Shown here: one piece after another, positions 1 through 5,935 of the stretch
Numbering within the stretch: position 1 is the stretch's first letter
Layout of the letters: every line of letters begins with the position of its first letter
Assembly: GCA_020696885.1 (NCBI GenBank)
Contig: JAJFMS010000281.1
Span: forward strand, 1-8,730
Source of the DNA: Armatimonadota bacterium
GTDB taxonomy: Bacteria > Armatimonadota > SYMT01
Direction of reading: 5' to 3'
DNA length: 8,730 nucleotides
Position numbers and translations under genes: made by a program
The notes under the pieces: model-generated
What the model saw: only the letters and a program-made list of their open reading frames with translations
The model's database searches: none
What the model was told of the DNA's origin: nothing

Positions 1-38
1 GAAACTGGAAGGATGCCCTCGCCGTTTGCCGCGCCTAA
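1..38 (+). CDS. Possible C-terminal end of an upstream gene (partial)
   Basis: One frame is open from the window edge (first full codon at base 3) to a TAA at 36-38 and reads NWKDALAVCRA. The composition is plausible for a protein C-terminus, and the stop lies 18 bp before the next gene, as in an operon. Eleven codons are too few to identify a family or prove that the frame is used. Confidence 0.3.
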   Translation, partial: NWKDALAVCRA

Positions 39-56
39 CTCACCTGGAGCGCTCTC

Positions 57-683
57 ATGACGTCATTTCGCACCGTCGCCGTCAACTGCCCGTCTTGCGG
101 CGCCGACTTCGGGACCAGCCGCCTGATGTCGACTAACACCTTCGGGCCCACGGATACCGACTACTACCAGCACGCAGGCGGCTCCTCGCCGCTGCCGGCC
201 CAGGTAGCGATGTGCCCGGCGTGCCGCTATGCGGATTGGACGGGCAACTTCCCGGACGCCCGCCAGGAGAGAAAGGTGAAGTCGGCAGACGTGGAGGCCG
301 CCGAGGCCTACGAAGCGCTCGGCCGGCGGCTGGAAGCGGACCCGGAGCGGGCGCGCGAAGCGGCCTCGGCTTACCAGCAGGGCTCCTGGTGCGCGCGAGA
401 CCGGGAGGATGCCGAGACGGAGAGCCGGCTGCAGGCGCGCGCGCTCGCCCTGCTGGAGCGCGTCTGGGAGGCGGGAAAGATCCCGGCGGAAGAGCGATCC
501 CAGGCCGCCTTCCTCCTCGGCGAGCTCTACCGCCGGCAGGGGCGCTTCGAAGAGGCGGAGCGGTGGTGGGGCACGGCCGAGACGGCAGAGGGAGTTCCGG
601 AGTGGCTCTCGAAGGTGCTCACCGTGGTCCGGCCGCTCGCCCGCGCGGGCAGCCGGGCGAATGCGGAGTTTCCGTGGGATTAA
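57..683 (+). CDS. DUF2225-type zinc-ribbon protein, 208 aa
   Basis: A probable metal-binding protein of unknown function. The N-terminus has CPSCG at residues 11-15 and CPAC at 53-56, two CxxC pairs expected to hold one zinc. Between them lies a TDTDYYQH segment followed by P and V before the second pair, which matches the DUF2225 pattern (CPxCG, DxDxxxxY, CPxCxYA). The rest (about 70-195) is helical and rich in Ala, Glu and Arg, with a TPR-like stretch (AAFLLGELYRRQGRFEEAERWW, spanning about 150-171). There is no signal peptide, so it should be cytoplasmic. ATG is preceded by GGAG at 46-49, eight bases upstream. The TAA is followed 17 bp later by the oxidoreductase gene, so the two are probably co-transcribed, although no functional link is known. 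Family recognition is from motif memory; the biochemical role is unknown. Confidence 0.8.
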   Translation: MTSFRTVAVNCPSCGADFGTSRLMSTNTFGPTDTDYYQHAGGSSPLPAQVAMCPACRYADWTGNFPDARQERKVKSADVEAAEAYEALGRRLEADPERAREAASAYQQGSWCARDREDAETESRLQARALALLERVWEAGKIPAEERSQAAFLLGELYRRQGRFEEAERWWGTAETAEGVPEWLSKVLTVVRPLARAGSRANAEFPWD

Positions 684-700
684 CCGGAAGGGGGCAGCGC

Positions 701-1690
701 GTGCGCATCGGTTTCATTGGAGCAGGGGGTATCGCGAAGACCCGTCACCTTCCCGGGCTGATGAAGGTGCCGGACGTGGAAGTGGCGGCCGAGTGGGGCA
801 TCCCGGAGGTGCTTACGGACTGGCGGGCGCTGCTGGCCAGCGACGAGCTGGACGCGGTGTTCATCGGCACCTGGCCGTACACGCACGCGGAGATGAGCAT
901 CGCGGCCCTGGAAGCCGGCAAGCACGTCTTCTGCCAGGCGCGGATGGCGCGGAACGCGGACGAGGCCCGGGCGATGGCCCAGGCCGCCGAGGCGCATCCG
1001 GAGCTGGTAGCGATGCTCTGCCCACCCCCCGCAGGGATGCTCGGCGACCGCCTGGTACGCAAGCTGATCGCGGACGGCTACCTCGGCGAGCTGCGGGAGG
1101 TGCACGCCTCGGGCCTCAGCGCCGGCAACGTGGATGCCGCCGCGCCGCTGCACTGGCGCCAGGACTTCGAGCTTCAGGGCTACAACACGCTCACCCTCGG
1201 CATGTGGGTCGAAGTGATCCACCGCTGGGTGGGACCGCACCGCCGGGTGGCCGCGGTCTTAAAGACGCACACCCCCACCCGGACCGACCCCGCCACCGGT
1301 GAGCTGCGCGAGGTGCGCATCGCGGAGTCGGTCTCCATCGCGGCGGAGCTGGAGAACGGGGCCGTCGGCAGCTACCGCTTCAGCGGCGTGACCCGGTTCC
1401 CGCCCCACAACACGATCTGCCTCTACGGCAGCGAGGGCACCCTCCACTACGACCTGGACACCGACGAGATCCGCGGCGCCCGAGCCGGCGACGCCGAGGC
1501 GCAGGTGCTGCCGATCCCGGCCGAGCTCGCCCGCCCCTGGAGCGTGGAAGCGGACTTCGTCCAGGCGATCCGCGACGGCACGACCCCGGAGCCTTCGTTC
1601 CAGGACGGGCTGCTGTACATGGAGTTCACGGAAGCGGTCTACCGCGCCCACGAGCAGGGCCGAACGGTGTCGCTGCCGTTGGCTGGGTAA
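701..1690 (+). CDS. Gfo/Idh/MocA-family oxidoreductase with an apparent internal deletion
   Basis: An NAD(P)-dependent sugar or cyclitol dehydrogenase-like protein of 329 aa; substrate not predictable. The start is GTG at 701, with a purine-rich GGAAGGGGG at 686-694; the first residues VRIGFIGAGGIA form the GxGxxA nucleotide-binding loop. Further landmarks are DAVFIGTWPYTHAE (about 51-64, the usual x-T/N-P-xx-H region), GKHVFCQARMARNADEA (about 73-89), and a C-terminal substrate domain with GYNTLTLGMWVEVIHRWVG. Two oddities are visible. First, PDVEVAA runs straight into EWGIPEVLTDW; relatives normally have about 14 more residues here, covering the end of strand beta-2 and helix alpha-2, including the cofactor-specificity residue. 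The loss is in frame. Second, the family's EKP motif reads QAR (79-81), so the conserved lysine is absent. A QAR-type subfamily may exist, but I recall it only loosely. The protein may fold poorly or not bind NAD(P). No signal peptide. Confidence 0.85.
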   Translation: MRIGFIGAGGIAKTRHLPGLMKVPDVEVAAEWGIPEVLTDWRALLASDELDAVFIGTWPYTHAEMSIAALEAGKHVFCQARMARNADEARAMAQAAEAHPELVAMLCPPPAGMLGDRLVRKLIADGYLGELREVHASGLSAGNVDAAAPLHWRQDFELQGYNTLTLGMWVEVIHRWVGPHRRVAAVLKTHTPTRTDPATGELREVRIAESVSIAAELENGAVGSYRFSGVTRFPPHNTICLYGSEGTLHYDLDTDEIRGARAGDAEAQVLPIPAELARPWSVEADFVQAIRDGTTPEPSFQDGLLYMEFTEAVYRAHEQGRTVSLPLAG

Positions 1691-1695
1691 TCTCG

Positions 1696-1716
1696 GGGCG
1701 TGGGGTACCTACGCCC
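1696..1716. terminator. Hairpin just after the oxidoreductase stop
   Basis: GGGCGT (1696-1701) pairs with ACGCCC (1711-1716) around a 9-nt loop, six bases after the TAA. It is followed by the palindrome CCCGTACGGG (1714-1723), which could compete with it. There is no T-tract, so intrinsic termination is uncertain. Confidence 0.3.
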
Positions 1717-1850
1717 GTACGGGATACAACGGCCGACCCGCCTGACAGCGGGACTCCTGGCAATCGGGCGGAAGGCTGTGCGCTGGAACCGGGTGTCGTG
1801 CTTTCCCCTTTTCGCGCCTGCCCTCGGCTGCCGTTGCCGGGGTGTTTCGC

Positions 1851-1874
1851 GAGCTTGCCCGTATGGGGCAACTC
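1851..1874. terminator. Stem-loop between convergent genes
   Basis: TTGCCC (1855-1860) pairs with GGGCAA (1866-1871) around a GTATG loop. The flanking GAG (1851-1853) and CTC (1872-1874) extend the stem past one bulged C. It lies 12 bp beyond the stop of the minus-strand Nudix-like gene and could end transcripts from either side. No clear T-tract on either strand. Apart from the two hairpins I see nothing in 1691-1885. Confidence 0.4.
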
Positions 1875-1885
1875 TCCCCCAGGCC

Positions 1886-2581
1886 TCAGCCCAAGGTCGT
1901 CAGCTCCCGGGTGACGAAGCGGTAGAGACGCGCGGGCCGGTGGGCGCCGTCTCGCCGGTGCCGCGGGGTGGCTTCCACCAGCTCACTGCCCAGCACCCAC
2001 TTCCGGAAGTTCCGCTTGTCCAGCTCCCGGCCCTGGACCGCTTCATAGACCTGCTGCAGCTCGGACAGGGAGAACTCCAGCGGGAGCAGGCGCGCGGCCA
2101 GGTTCGTGTGCCCCAGCCGTTCCCGGAGGCGGGCGCGAGCCGTCTCAAGGATGCGCGCGTGGATCGGCCGGAGCGCGGGCAGCGGCTGCATCGGATACCA
2201 GCCCACCTCTCCGGAGGGGCTCCGCGGCGAGAGGGGCCGGGACTGGGGCGGGCACAGCGCCAGATACGCCACTTCCAGGCGCGCTTCGGGGCGGTCCGCT
2301 CCGGCCTCATGCCAGGTGTGAAGCTGCTCCACGTAAGCGGCGGCCGGGGGCAGCCACCGGGAGACCGCCTGGCGGGCAGTGTCCTCCAGCCCTGCGCCTC
2401 CATCCGGAGCGCACTCCGGAAGCTCCCAACTACTCTCCCCCCGGGCCGTTCCCGGCGCGGGCAGCAGCAGCGCCAGCAACTCCCCCTTCACCACGCACAG
2501 CGCCGCAACCGTGACTACCACGAGCGGCCGTAGCTGCCGGTGGGCGGCGGTTTCGCCCGCCGTCTCCGCCAGTGTTTCCAT
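1886..2581 (-). CDS. NrtR-like regulator: degenerate Nudix domain plus winged helix
   Basis: A 231-aa probable transcription factor. Residues 18-112 resemble a Nudix fold (RPLVVVTVAALCVVKGELLALLL, then YVEQLHTW and EVAYLAL). Residues 163-222 match the C-terminal winged helix of the NrtR family (LLPLEFSLSELQQVYEAVQG, then DKRNFRKWVL, then HRPARLYRF). In that family the Nudix domain senses ADP-ribose-type ligands and the winged helix represses NAD-metabolism genes. Here the Nudix box is destroyed: the stretch equivalent to REUxEE reads QAVSRW (71-76) and the preceding GG reads EC (56-57), so hydrolysis is very unlikely and a sensor role is inferred. I chose ATG at 2581, with AGAGGA about 10 nt upstream; a TTG 54 bp further up (2635) is possible but adds a sequence unlike the family. 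No NAD-pathway gene is in view, so the target is unknown. Confidence 0.75.
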   Translation of the reverse strand: METLAETAGETAAHRQLRPLVVVTVAALCVVKGELLALLLPAPGTARGESSWELPECAPDGGAGLEDTARQAVSRWLPPAAAYVEQLHTWHEAGADRPEARLEVAYLALCPPQSRPLSPRSPSGEVGWYPMQPLPALRPIHARILETARARLRERLGHTNLAARLLPLEFSLSELQQVYEAVQGRELDKRNFRKWVLGSELVEATPRHRRDGAHRPARLYRFVTRELTTLG

Positions 2582-2654
2582 GACGCCTGAGTCCTCTGCC
2601 TGGCGGAGTGAGCTCCCGCCGCTGCCAGTAACCAACGCACAGAAACATAGAGCG

Positions 2655-2664
2655 GGACCGGTCC
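2655..2664. promoter_or_regulatory. Perfect 10-bp palindrome upstream of the NrtR-like gene
   Basis: GGACCGGTCC lies 74-83 bp upstream of the chosen ATG and just past the stop of the preceding minus-strand gene. It could be half of an operator or a chance palindrome; it is much shorter than published NrtR sites as I remember them. No convincing -35/-10 pair was found in 2582-2677. Confidence 0.15.
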
Positions 2665-2677
2665 ATTCTTAAACGGC

Positions 2678-3158
2678 TCAGCGCCGGATGGCGGGCGGCG
2701 GGGACTTCGCGGGCTCTTTGCCGGCCTGATGCTCGACCTCGATGGTAAAGGGAGCGCTGCGCATCCCGGTGTTCACCTGCGCTTCCACCACCCCCCGCAC
2801 CGTGCCGGACTTGAGCGGCGTGGCGTCGAACCGGACGCTCCAGCTCTTTCCCGGCTCCACCGGCTGCTCGTACGACCAGACCGTAGAGCCCCAGACATTA
2901 AGAGTGCCCCGCGTGGGTGCGGGGACCGGCTTCTCCAGCCGGAAAGCGCGCAGCGTGGTGCCGCGAGCGGCGAGGCTGCGCACGGTGAACGGGCGGTCGC
3001 CCTCGTTCCGGATGGTCAGCGTCAGCGGCATGGTGGCGCCCACCGCCGCGGCTTCCGGCACGGCCGCCTTTACGAGCAGCCCCTCCGGAGTGCGAGCGCT
3101 GAACGGTGGGCGGACCGTAGCCAGGCAGCTCGAAATCGTCGATCTTCGGTGCGGTCAT
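2678..3158 (-). pseudogene. Small Ig-like beta-sandwich protein, frameshifted
   Basis: Two overlapping minus-strand frames together read like one protein. The first starts at ATG 3158 and encodes MTAPKIDDFELPGYGPP. The second takes over with FSARTPEGLLVKAAVPEAA and runs to the TGA at 2678. The switch falls near 3098-3112 and needs one extra base to be ignored. Codon third positions are G/C-rich on each side in the respective frame, which supports real coding. The C-terminal part alternates beta-strand-like segments (MPLTLTIRNEGDRPFTVRSL; KSWSVRFDATPL; FTIEVEH), typical of Ig-like or CARDB/BsuPI-like folds that bind proteins or surfaces; the family is not identified. There is no signal peptide and no strong ribosome site before 3158. 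An alternative is an intact 127-aa product from GTG 3061, preceded by AAAGG. It lies 96 bp upstream of the NrtR-like gene on the same strand and may share a transcript. Confidence 0.55.
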
Positions 3159-3378
3159 CGCGTTAAGGGGAATGCCGGCGGGTACGCATGCGTGACTCCG
3201 ACGAGGGGCCTTCCGCACGCCCACGGCGGGACCTGGAGCCTGCTTGCCCGTCGGGAGGAGCCCTCCGCCCTGGCTGTGAAGAATAACATCACCCTGCCCG
3301 GCCTGGCCGGCGGCGGGATCTCCCCGGCTTCATTAACTTACCCAGCGGGTCATACGTCTCCCGACGAGATCCTACACG
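3159..3378. other. Divergent intergenic region
   Basis: This 220-bp stretch lies between the leftward Ig-like gene and the rightward UVR-motif gene and must hold promoters for both directions. I found no convincing -35/-10 pair. The only local structure is a 5-bp hairpin, GGAGG-AGC-CCTCC, near 3254-3266. A GTG-initiated leftward extension exists from 3224, but its translation is Arg/Pro-rich and not protein-like. Confidence 0.4.
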
Positions 3379-4140
3379 ATGAAGAACGATATTTCCCATA
3401 TCCTCGCCAAGTGGCCCTACGGAGACGACGAGGGCCTGCAGGTCCGGCGCATCGAGGGACGCGACGGGCACCCGAAGCTTCAGCTCCGGATCGACCTGGG
3501 GCTGATGCAGATGGAGACCACCGGCCGTCCGGACGGCCAGCGTCCGCACGGCTACTCCTCGCTGCTGGAGTTCCATCGGTCCCAGGCCCAGGAGCACCGC
3601 CGGGAGCACGGCTGGTATGAGGGCTTCGAGCTGGACCCGGACGAGTGCGCCGCGCTGCGCCAGGAATCCCTGCAGTTCTACCACCGCCGCATCGCGTACA
3701 TGGCGCGCCAGGATTACTCCGAGGCGGCCGGGGACGCGGACCACAACCTGGAGATCCTGGACCTCCTCAAAGCCTTTGCCCGGAACCGGGAAGACTGGCT
3801 GGCCTCCGAGCAGTATCGCGCGTTCATCCTCTCTCACCGGATCCAGTGCCTCACGCTCCAGCACCTCTCCCGGGAAGACGTCCGCGCCGCGATCCTGGAA
3901 GTGGAATCCGGAATCCGGCGCATCCGGGAGGTCTTCGCGGAGCAGGACCGGCTGGACGAGTTCGAGGACAGCAACGAGCTGGGCGTGCTGGAAGAGCTGA
4001 AGCGCAAGCTCGACGCCCGCTACGAGGTGGGCCACCGCCAGCGGCTGCAGATCCTGCTAGACGACGCCCTGCGCCGCGAGGACCCCGACCTCGCCGCCGA
4101 CCTACGCTCGCAGCTCCGGAACCTGGAGAGTGAGGATTAA
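3379..4140 (+). CDS. UVR-motif conserved protein of unknown function, 253 aa
   Basis: A soluble, charged, helix-rich protein. The N-terminus (DISHILAKWPYGDDEGLQVRR, then GHPKLQLRIDLGLMQMETTGRPDGQRP at about 30-56) matches a conserved hypothetical family that I recall from Planctomycetota and Armatimonadota, annotated as UvrB/UvrC-motif-containing. The C-terminus (about 219-250, RLQILLDDALRREDPDLAADLRSQLRNLE) fits the UVR helix-turn-helix motif that pairs UvrB with UvrC. A second, looser copy sits at about 102-131 (HRRIAYMARQDYSEAAGDADHNLEIL). In UvrB, UvrC, McsA and similar proteins this motif mediates protein-protein contact, so a docking or scaffold role is inferred; there is no nuclease or helicase motif. 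ATG at 3379 is the first start; its ribosome site is weak (GAG about 10 nt upstream). It is monocistronic, with a strong hairpin after the stop. Confidence 0.75.
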   Translation: MKNDISHILAKWPYGDDEGLQVRRIEGRDGHPKLQLRIDLGLMQMETTGRPDGQRPHGYSSLLEFHRSQAQEHRREHGWYEGFELDPDECAALRQESLQFYHRRIAYMARQDYSEAAGDADHNLEILDLLKAFARNREDWLASEQYRAFILSHRIQCLTLQHLSREDVRAAILEVESGIRRIREVFAEQDRLDEFEDSNELGVLEELKRKLDARYEVGHRQRLQILLDDALRREDPDLAADLRSQLRNLESED

Positions 4141-4159
4141 CGTGGATGACCCAGGCTCT

Positions 4160-4189
4160 GGTCGGCAGGAGGGAGTCCTCCCGCCGACC
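4160..4189 (+). terminator. Strong nested hairpin after the UVR-motif gene
   Basis: GGTCGGC (4160-4166) pairs with GCCGACC (4183-4189); inside it GGAGG (4168-4172) pairs with CCTCC (4177-4181) around GAGT, with one A-C mismatch. This gives 12 paired positions with a 4-nt loop, 19 nt after the TAA at 4138-4140. No T-tract follows, so it may be a transcript-end or stability hairpin rather than a classic intrinsic terminator. Confidence 0.6.
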
Positions 4190-4223
4190 GGTGCTACCAT
4201 CGCTCGCACGCCACCCGCGGGAA

Positions 4224-4410
4224 CCGGATATAAACTCATTGCGGTTATTCCGGATTTGAGCCCAACTCGTTGCGGTTATTCCGGATTTGAGCCCAACTCG
4301 TTGCGGTTATTCCGGATTTGAGCCCAACTCGTTGCGGTTATTCCGGATTTGAGCCCAACTCGTTGTGGATTCTCCGTCTGAGCCGCCGTACTCATTGGCG
4401 TTTTACCGGA
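4224..4410. repeat. 31-bp tandem direct-repeat array upstream of the Fic gene
   Basis: Four contiguous 31-bp units lie at 4233-4263, 4264-4294, 4295-4325 and 4326-4356. Copies 2-4 are identical; copy 1 differs by one base (ACTCATT for ACTCGTT). Each unit opens with AACTCGTTGCGG, continues TTATTCC and ends GGATTTGAGCCC. A degenerate fifth copy (from 4357) and a sixth partial copy (4389-4410; 17 of 22 positions match the unit with the ACTCATT variant) follow. A partial copy may precede the array at 4224-4232. There are no spacers, so it is not a CRISPR. The period is not a multiple of three and no protein reading makes sense. Each unit holds the imperfect palindrome TTGAGCCCAA and is visibly more AT-rich than its surroundings. 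The array ends inside the Shine-Dalgarno region of the next gene. It could be an operator or iteron-like binding array, or a neutral minisatellite. Confidence 0.95.
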
Positions 4411-4417
4411 GGCGGGG

Positions 4418-5893
4418 GTGTCCGATCCACTGGCGAATGCTGAAGAGGTATTCCGCTCGTCGGCGGAGATCTCGGACGCTGTGGCGAAGGCGGTGCGCGA
4501 TGGCCGCGTGCGGAAGCTACACGGCCGCCTCTACACAACGAACCTGTCGGACGATCCCGAAATAGTGGTGCGCCGCAACCTCTGGCAGGTGCTGGCACTG
4601 CTCTTCCCGGATTCCGTGCTCGGCTACCGATCGGCGCTGGAGATGCGCCCGACGCCTGGTGGTACGCTGTTCCTTACGGGACGGTCCAACCGCGTGGTAA
4701 CCCTTCCAGGTTTGCGCGTCCGCGTGCTGCCCGGTTCTGGCCCCCTACGAGGAGACACGCAGTTTCTCCAGCGGCTGTGGAAGGCGTCCGAAGCGCGCTC
4801 TTTCCTCGAATGCCTCAAGCTCCGCCAGATCCGCGGCGATGAAAGCCCAGGGCTACCTCGCTCCGAAATCGAGCGTCGCCTCGAGCGGGTTGCGCTCCGA
4901 GGTGAGCATGCACTTGGTGCTCTGCGGGATGCGGCACGGAGTATTGCATCCGAGTTGGACGCGGAACCCGCGCTGGAGGAGCTCGACCAGGTAATTGGAG
5001 CGCTGCTCGGAACGCGCACCAGTTCGCTCTCGGATCCTACGGCCCAGGCTCGCGCCATTGGCCGGCCGTACGACGCCGGCCGCCTGCAGCTCTTTCAACT
5101 CCTTCTCGCGGCACTGGCGGACTGGCCGTCCGTGTCTCGTCCGGATCCGGTGCGTGAAGGGCCCTATTGGCGGAATTCGGCTTTCTTTGATGCCTATTTC
5201 AGCAACTTTATCGAAGGGACGGAGTTCGACGTAGAGGAGGCCGCTGGGATCGTGTTCGAGGATCGGTTTCCGGCGGCCCGTCCGGAAGATGCGCACGATG
5301 TCCTCGGAACCTTCCAGTTGGTGGCCAGCGTGTCCGAGATGGAACTCACCGCCACCCGCTTTGCCGATTGCCCGGAGGACTTTCTCACGCTGCTCAAACG
5401 ACGCCATGCCCAGATCATGCAAGCCCGGCCAGACAAATATCCCGGGGAGTTCAAGCGGCAGACCAACCGTGCGGGAAGCACCTACTTCGTGGCCCCGGAG
5501 CAGGTGGAAGGCACCTTGCGCCAGGGATTCGAGCTATTCCGGTCTCTGGAGCACCCGTTCCACCGAGCGGCATTCGTGATGTTCCTGGTCGCCGAGGTGC
5601 ATCCATTCGACAATGGGAACGGGAGGACTGCCCGCGCCATGATGAACGCGGAGCTGATCGCGGGTGGTGAGCGCCGGATCCTCATCCCCACGGTGTTCCG
5701 CCAGGATTACCTGCTCTCGCTCAAGGCGCTGTCGCAGACAGATCGACCCGCACCGTTCGTCCGGATGCTGGATCGCGCGCAGGCATTCACGGCCCGCATC
5801 GATTTTACGGATCTTACCGAGGCCTCCCGTCAACTCCGGGAGGCGCACGCCTTTGATACCAGCGAGGACGCCCTGCTCCGGGATTGGGCCTGA
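4418..5893 (+). CDS. AbiEi-like winged-helix domain fused to a Fic domain, 491 aa
   Basis: Fic domains usually transfer AMP (or another phosphate-containing group) to a protein hydroxyl. The Fic core is at about 255-460, with the active-site loop HPFDNGNGRTAR at 395-406 (His395 catalytic, Gly400-Asn401-Gly402 and Arg403 phosphate-binding). Position 5 of the loop, normally Asp/Glu for Mg2+, is Asn399, with Asp398 beside it. SNFIEG (262-267) fits the inhibitory S/TxxxE motif lying N-terminal to the core, so Glu266 should compete with ATP in cis (class II autoinhibition). Residues about 9-115 (AVRDGRVRKLHGRLYT, NLWQVLALLFPDSVLGYRSALE, TLFLTGRSN, VRVLPG) resemble the AbiEi/type IV antitoxin fold with its DNA-binding winged helix. 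Residues 115-250 are a helical linker. GTG start at 4418 is preceded by GGAGG (4408-4412). Nothing resembling a separate toxin or antitoxin gene adjoins it. The adjacent repeat array suggests autoregulation (inferred). The gene looks less GC-rich than its neighbours by eye, which may mean transfer. Confidence 0.88.
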   Translation: MSDPLANAEEVFRSSAEISDAVAKAVRDGRVRKLHGRLYTTNLSDDPEIVVRRNLWQVLALLFPDSVLGYRSALEMRPTPGGTLFLTGRSNRVVTLPGLRVRVLPGSGPLRGDTQFLQRLWKASEARSFLECLKLRQIRGDESPGLPRSEIERRLERVALRGEHALGALRDAARSIASELDAEPALEELDQVIGALLGTRTSSLSDPTAQARAIGRPYDAGRLQLFQLLLAALADWPSVSRPDPVREGPYWRNSAFFDAYFSNFIEGTEFDVEEAAGIVFEDRFPAARPEDAHDVLGTFQLVASVSEMELTATRFADCPEDFLTLLKRRHAQIMQARPDKYPGEFKRQTNRAGSTYFVAPEQVEGTLRQGFELFRSLEHPFHRAAFVMFLVAEVHPFDNGNGRTARAMMNAELIAGGERRILIPTVFRQDYLLSLKALSQTDRPAPFVRMLDRAQAFTARIDFTDLTEASRQLREAHAFDTSEDALLRDWA

Positions 5894-5935
5894 TCTCGGA
5901 GGTAATCGTGGTCAGACCGTTCCATAGGACCGCTC

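Noticed and set aside
212..700. N-terminal extension of the oxidoreductase upstream of GTG 701
   Set aside because: It overlaps the DUF2225 gene in another frame and reads as Gly/Arg/Ala low-complexity; the Rossmann loop begins right at 701.
1700..2533. Long plus-strand open frame opposite the NrtR-like gene
   Set aside because: High GC keeps this frame open by chance. Its translation is Arg/Pro/Gly-rich without recognisable motifs, whereas the minus strand gives a clear two-domain protein.
4130..4321. 63-aa open frame across the repeat array
   Set aside because: It starts inside the end of the UVR-motif gene and its C-terminal half only translates the repeats, whose period is not divisible by three; no ribosome site or family likeness.
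4233..4356. CRISPR array
   Set aside because: The 31-bp units abut with no unique spacers and there are no cas genes.
5894..5935. Terminator between the Fic and enolase-family genes
   Set aside because: Only a 4-bp GGTC/GACC pairing is visible in this short gap, too weak to call.
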